Source: Fidelibacterota bacterium (GTDB taxonomy: Bacteria > Fidelibacterota > JAANXI01). From it: a stretch of DNA of 16,500 nt. Below are positions 13,978-16,500 of this stretch, one piece after another; position 1 is the first letter of the stretch, and every line of letters starts with the position of its first letter. The translations under genes and the position numbers were made by a program. The notes beneath the pieces are model-generated. The model made no database searches. It had not been told where the DNA came from and worked only from the letters and a program-made list of their open reading frames with translations. Location of the stretch: contig JAANXI010000136.1 of assembly GCA_018263365.1 (NCBI GenBank), positions 1-16,500 of the forward strand, read 5' to 3'.

Positions 13978-15234
13978 GTGGATCACGATATCAAGGATAT
14001 CAATCTGGCGAGTGCTGGAAAAAAACGAATTGAGTGGGCATCCGAACAGATGCCGGTGTTGGCGCAGATTCGGGATCGTTTTGAAAAGGAAAAACCGCTG
14101 GAAGGCAAACGGATGTCGGCCTGTCTGCATGTGACAGCCGAAACAGCTAACCTGATGCGAACTTTAAAAGCGGGCGGAGCAGAATTAGTACTCTGTGCTT
14201 CAAATCCGCTTTCTACACAGGATGACGTGGCCGCATCTTTGGTCGCGGATTACGGAATCCGCGTCTATGCGATTAAAGGCGAGGATAATGATACCTATTA
14301 TGAACATATTGAGGCGGCCATTGATAACAATCCGGTCATTACCATGGATGATGGCGCGGATCTGGTTTCCACGATCCATTCTGATCACTCTGAAATGACG
14401 GACCAGATCGTGTGCAGCATGGAGGAAACGACCACCGGGGTGATTCGTCTCAGGGCGATGTCCAAGGATGGCGCGTTGAAGTTCCCGGTGATTGCCGTGA
14501 ACGATGCGGATACCAAACATTTCTTTGATAACCGGTACGGGACCGGGCAGTCCACTATCGATGGAATTATTCGAGCAACGGATGTCCTCCTGGCAGGCAA
14601 GAACTTTGTGGTGGCCGGATACGGCTGGTGTGGTCGCGGACTGGCCATGCGGGCGGATGGCATGGGAGCGAATGTAATTGTTACAGAGGTTGATCCGCTC
14701 CGGGCGCTGGAAGCCGCTATGGATGGCTATATGGTGATGCCGATGAACGACGCAGCGAAAATCGGCGATATCTTTTGCACGGTCACCGGTGATATCAACG
14801 TGGTAGCGAAGGAGCACTTTCAGCTGATGAAAGACGGGGCGATTATCGCAAATTCCGGCCATTTTAATGTGGAGATTGACCTGAAGACTTTGAAAGAGAC
14901 TGCCTCTTCAGTCCGGGAGGATGTCCGGGAATACGTGAACGAATACATTATGGAAGACGGCCGCTCCTTATACGTATTAGCCGACGGTCGCTTGATCAAT
15001 CTGGCGGCGGCTGAAGGCCATCCGGCGAGTGTGATGGATATGAGTTTTGCTGTACAGGCGCTGACGAGCGAGTATGCTGTCCAGCAGACAGACCTGGAGG
15101 CCAAAGTCCACTCAGTTCCGGCGCAGATTGATAAAGATGTGGCGCGCCTGAAACTTGCTTCCATGGGGATTACGATTGACACGCTGACACCGGAGCAGGA
15201 TAAGTACCTGCAATCCTGGGAGATGGGCACCTGA
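13978..15234 (+). CDS. ahcY: S-adenosylhomocysteine hydrolase, short (Thermotoga/archaeal-type)
   Basis: Splits S-adenosylhomocysteine, the inhibitor left by methyltransferases, into adenosine and homocysteine with bound NAD. Substrate-site residues are His51, Asp125 (MDDGADL), Glu150 (EETTTG), Lys180, Asp184 and Asn185 (TKHFFDNRYG); the NAD-binding Rossmann motif is GYGWCGRG (214-221), and NSGHFNVEID marks the second nucleotide block. At 418 residues it lacks the roughly 40-residue insertion and the C-terminal KPDHYRY of the long bacterial/eukaryotic form, and it ends in LTPEQDKYLQSWEMGT as in Thermotoga-type enzymes. Thr189 stands where the long form has a conserved Cys (RYGTG versus YGC), also typical of the short type. 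GTG start at 13978, with AAGGAG (13966-13971) 6 bases upstream; 14 bases after metK. Short relatives in methanogens have been linked to S-inosylhomocysteine, so substrate preference is a small open point. Confidence 0.95.
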   Translation: MDHDIKDINLASAGKKRIEWASEQMPVLAQIRDRFEKEKPLEGKRMSACLHVTAETANLMRTLKAGGAELVLCASNPLSTQDDVAASLVADYGIRVYAIKGEDNDTYYEHIEAAIDNNPVITMDDGADLVSTIHSDHSEMTDQIVCSMEETTTGVIRLRAMSKDGALKFPVIAVNDADTKHFFDNRYGTGQSTIDGIIRATDVLLAGKNFVVAGYGWCGRGLAMRADGMGANVIVTEVDPLRALEAAMDGYMVMPMNDAAKIGDIFCTVTGDINVVAKEHFQLMKDGAIIANSGHFNVEIDLKTLKETASSVREDVREYVNEYIMEDGRSLYVLADGRLINLAAAEGHPASVMDMSFAVQALTSEYAVQQTDLEAKVHSVPAQIDKDVARLKLASMGITIDTLTPEQDKYLQSWEMGT

Positions 15235-15242
15235 TCCCAAAA

Positions 15243-15267
15243 GCAGCGTGTTTTCTCGCTGTCTTTT
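15243..15267 (+). terminator. Weak candidate terminator after ahcY
   Basis: GCAGCG (15243-15248) can pair with CGCTGT (15257-15262), five Watson-Crick pairs plus one G-U, with an 8-base loop, followed by CTTTT. It lies just after the ahcY stop. The stem is short and the T-run poor, so it may be inefficient or fortuitous. Confidence 0.3.
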
Positions 15268-15346
15268 CGCACCATCTTTGGTTAAAATACATAGGTCTTG
15301 AGTCCGAACTCTTACGAATCAGCTGTTGGGTATATTGGGAGCCTAT

Positions 15347-16500
15347 GTGAACGTTCGATACTTTTTCTCTCTGATACTGGCGGGCATGTTGGCGTTATCC
15401 GGGTGTTTTAAGCAACCGGTCGCGCCAAAACTCCCGTCCTGGGAAACGCCGCTGACCTTTCCCCTGTTAGATCGCGTGTATGATCTCGTCGATCTGCAAA
15501 ACGACAGTACGATCACCGTTACCGATACTTCACTGGGACACCTGGCGTTTGTATTTAGTGATACGATGGAGAGTGTGGGCATTACAACCAATGATCTAAG
15601 GTTTGCCTCCAGTCCGCCCATCACAATTCCGCCGCTGAATGAGGGCAGTACTAACTTAAGCGTTACCCGCACTCTTTCCCAAATTGATCGGACGCCATCG
15701 GCGCTGAATGCTTACCAGTCCGGTGATACAGTGCTGTTTTTCCCTGCCTCAAATATTATTGACGCAGCCGATACCATAGAAGTCGGCCTGCCCTCCGATG
15801 TTCCATTTTTTAAGTCAATCAGTCGATATACCGTCGATCAGGGGCAAATAAATTTTACAATAGATAATAGTACACCGCTGCCACTTGACACCGTCAGAAT
15901 TCAACTCACAAAGATCGATGGCACGCTGATTCAGGAAGAGCTGGATAATATCCCTCCCTATACTGAGCAGACTATCGTATTGGATTTGTCAGGCAAAGAA
16001 CTGACCAATCAAATGCGGTTCACTACCTACATCACCAACGAGGAAATATCCAATGAAGTCCTGCAAACGGATCCGGGTATTACCCTCCAACCGGCTATTG
16101 ACATCAGTGATGTGAAAACCGTCACCGGAGTGACTAAAGACACGACCTATACGGATACGATTAAGTATGGGATATCCAATCCTGACGTTCGCCTGAAACG
16201 GGGGCGCCTGCATGATTTTCTTGGAACTCCTGCGGTTGGGGATTCCAATGCTCTTGCACTGGAAAACTGGCTCAATTATATCCCGGCGGATTTGGTGTTA
16301 GATATTGAATTTTCCAATATCTATGCTCCGGGGCATCCGGCCGGTAATTCTGTCACCATCCTCGATACTTTGCTTGCTGCCTTTTATAACTCCAACACAG
16401 AAAAAATGGAGCCCAGTCCTCTGGTGAATAGATTTCAGTATCCGTACTCATTAAGCCGGGACACCATTCGTAGTATTACGCCCTCAGGATTTTTGGACTC
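15347..16500 (+). CDS. Large putative outer-membrane or surface lipoprotein (3' end beyond window)
   Basis: An open frame of 384 codons runs from the GTG at 15347 to the window edge without a stop. The start is supported by GGGAG (15337-15341) 5 bases upstream. An ATG at 15345 is followed at once by TGA and cannot be used. The N-terminus is a lipoprotein signal: MNVRYFFSLILAGMLALSGC, with lipobox LSGC and the lipidated Cys20. The mature part is Thr/Asp-rich and seemingly all-beta, with many Asp-Thr pairs (SDTMES, GDTVLFF, ADTIEVG, LDTVRIQL, DTTYTDTIKYG), and no enzyme motif or nucleotide-binding site. Phe/Lys after the Cys gives no clear retention signal. The gene follows ahcY by 112 bases. 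Lipoprotein: confident. Function: not recognised. It may be an adhesin-like or surface beta-sandwich protein, as large lipoproteins of the Bacteroidota and relatives often are. Confidence 0.8.
   Translation, partial: MNVRYFFSLILAGMLALSGCFKQPVAPKLPSWETPLTFPLLDRVYDLVDLQNDSTITVTDTSLGHLAFVFSDTMESVGITTNDLRFASSPPITIPPLNEGSTNLSVTRTLSQIDRTPSALNAYQSGDTVLFFPASNIIDAADTIEVGLPSDVPFFKSISRYTVDQGQINFTIDNSTPLPLDTVRIQLTKIDGTLIQEELDNIPPYTEQTIVLDLSGKELTNQMRFTTYITNEEISNEVLQTDPGITLQPAIDISDVKTVTGVTKDTTYTDTIKYGISNPDVRLKRGRLHDFLGTPAVGDSNALALENWLNYIPADLVLDIEFSNIYAPGHPAGNSVTILDTLLAAFYNSNTEKMEPSPLVNRFQYPYSLSRDTIRSITPSGFLD

Noticed and set aside
9560..15234. A new defence or biosynthetic system in the run from hpf to ahcY
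   Set aside because: Every gene is a recognisable housekeeping family with intact motifs; only the linkage, not the components, is of interest.
1..16500. CRISPR arrays, tRNA or rRNA genes, prophage or insertion-sequence transposase
   Set aside because: No spaced direct repeats, no cloverleaf or rRNA-like stretches and no transposase or phage protein was seen on either strand by reading; a covariance-model search would be the formal test.

Overview
The window is about 16.5 kb of bacterial chromosome, with every gene I can support on the + strand. Base composition is balanced (roughly half GC). Most genes have clear Shine-Dalgarno sequences, and ATG, GTG and TTG starts are all used. The gene set is core housekeeping. 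It combines an HPr kinase next to a single MCE protein, an ileS - dksA/traR - rluD run, a short Thermotoga-type S-adenosylhomocysteinase, a secreted fibronectin-III-like protein and a large lipoprotein. This suggests a Gram-negative (diderm) bacterium, perhaps of the Fibrobacterota/Chlorobiota/Bacteroidota superphylum or a related candidate phylum (Marinimicrobia, Calditrichota or KSB1 type). That placement is inference from gene content and layout; there is no rRNA or other marker to fix it.

Layout. Bases 1-224 hold no secure gene (possibly the tail of an upstream frame) and a promoter. A small secreted beta-rich protein follows (225-656), then a DegP/HtrA periplasmic protease (835-2355) closed by a strong intrinsic terminator. 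The 365-bp gap after it carries a compact 192-bp inverted-repeat element with a perfect 28-bp palindrome near its centre, which is the most distinctive non-coding structure here. Next come methylthioadenosine phosphorylase with a small DUF2905 membrane protein, an isoleucyl-tRNA synthetase of an unusual clade (TTG start), and a DksA/TraR zinc-finger protein. From 7607 there is a dense run: rluD-type pseudouridine synthase, a XerC/D recombinase (4-bp overlap), short ribosome hibernation factor, HPr kinase/phosphorylase, MCE/MlaD-like protein, sugar-phosphate nucleotidyltransferase, metK and ahcY. A lipoprotein gene with a GTG start begins at 15347 and runs off the window.

How the genes fit together. 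Three genes belong to S-adenosylmethionine metabolism. MetK makes SAM, AhcY clears the S-adenosylhomocysteine left after methylation, and MtnP clears the methylthioadenosine left after polyamine or related synthesis. IleS, RluD, DksA/TraR and HPF concern translation and growth control. DegP, the MCE protein, the secreted protein and the lipoprotein concern the envelope.

I see no CRISPR array, defence island, prophage, biosynthetic cluster or evident new multi-gene system. The window is mostly ordinary chromosome. The points worth following are the inverted-repeat element, two genes that look nearly leaderless, the variant IleS signatures, the hpf-hprK-MCE linkage and the two unassigned exported proteins.
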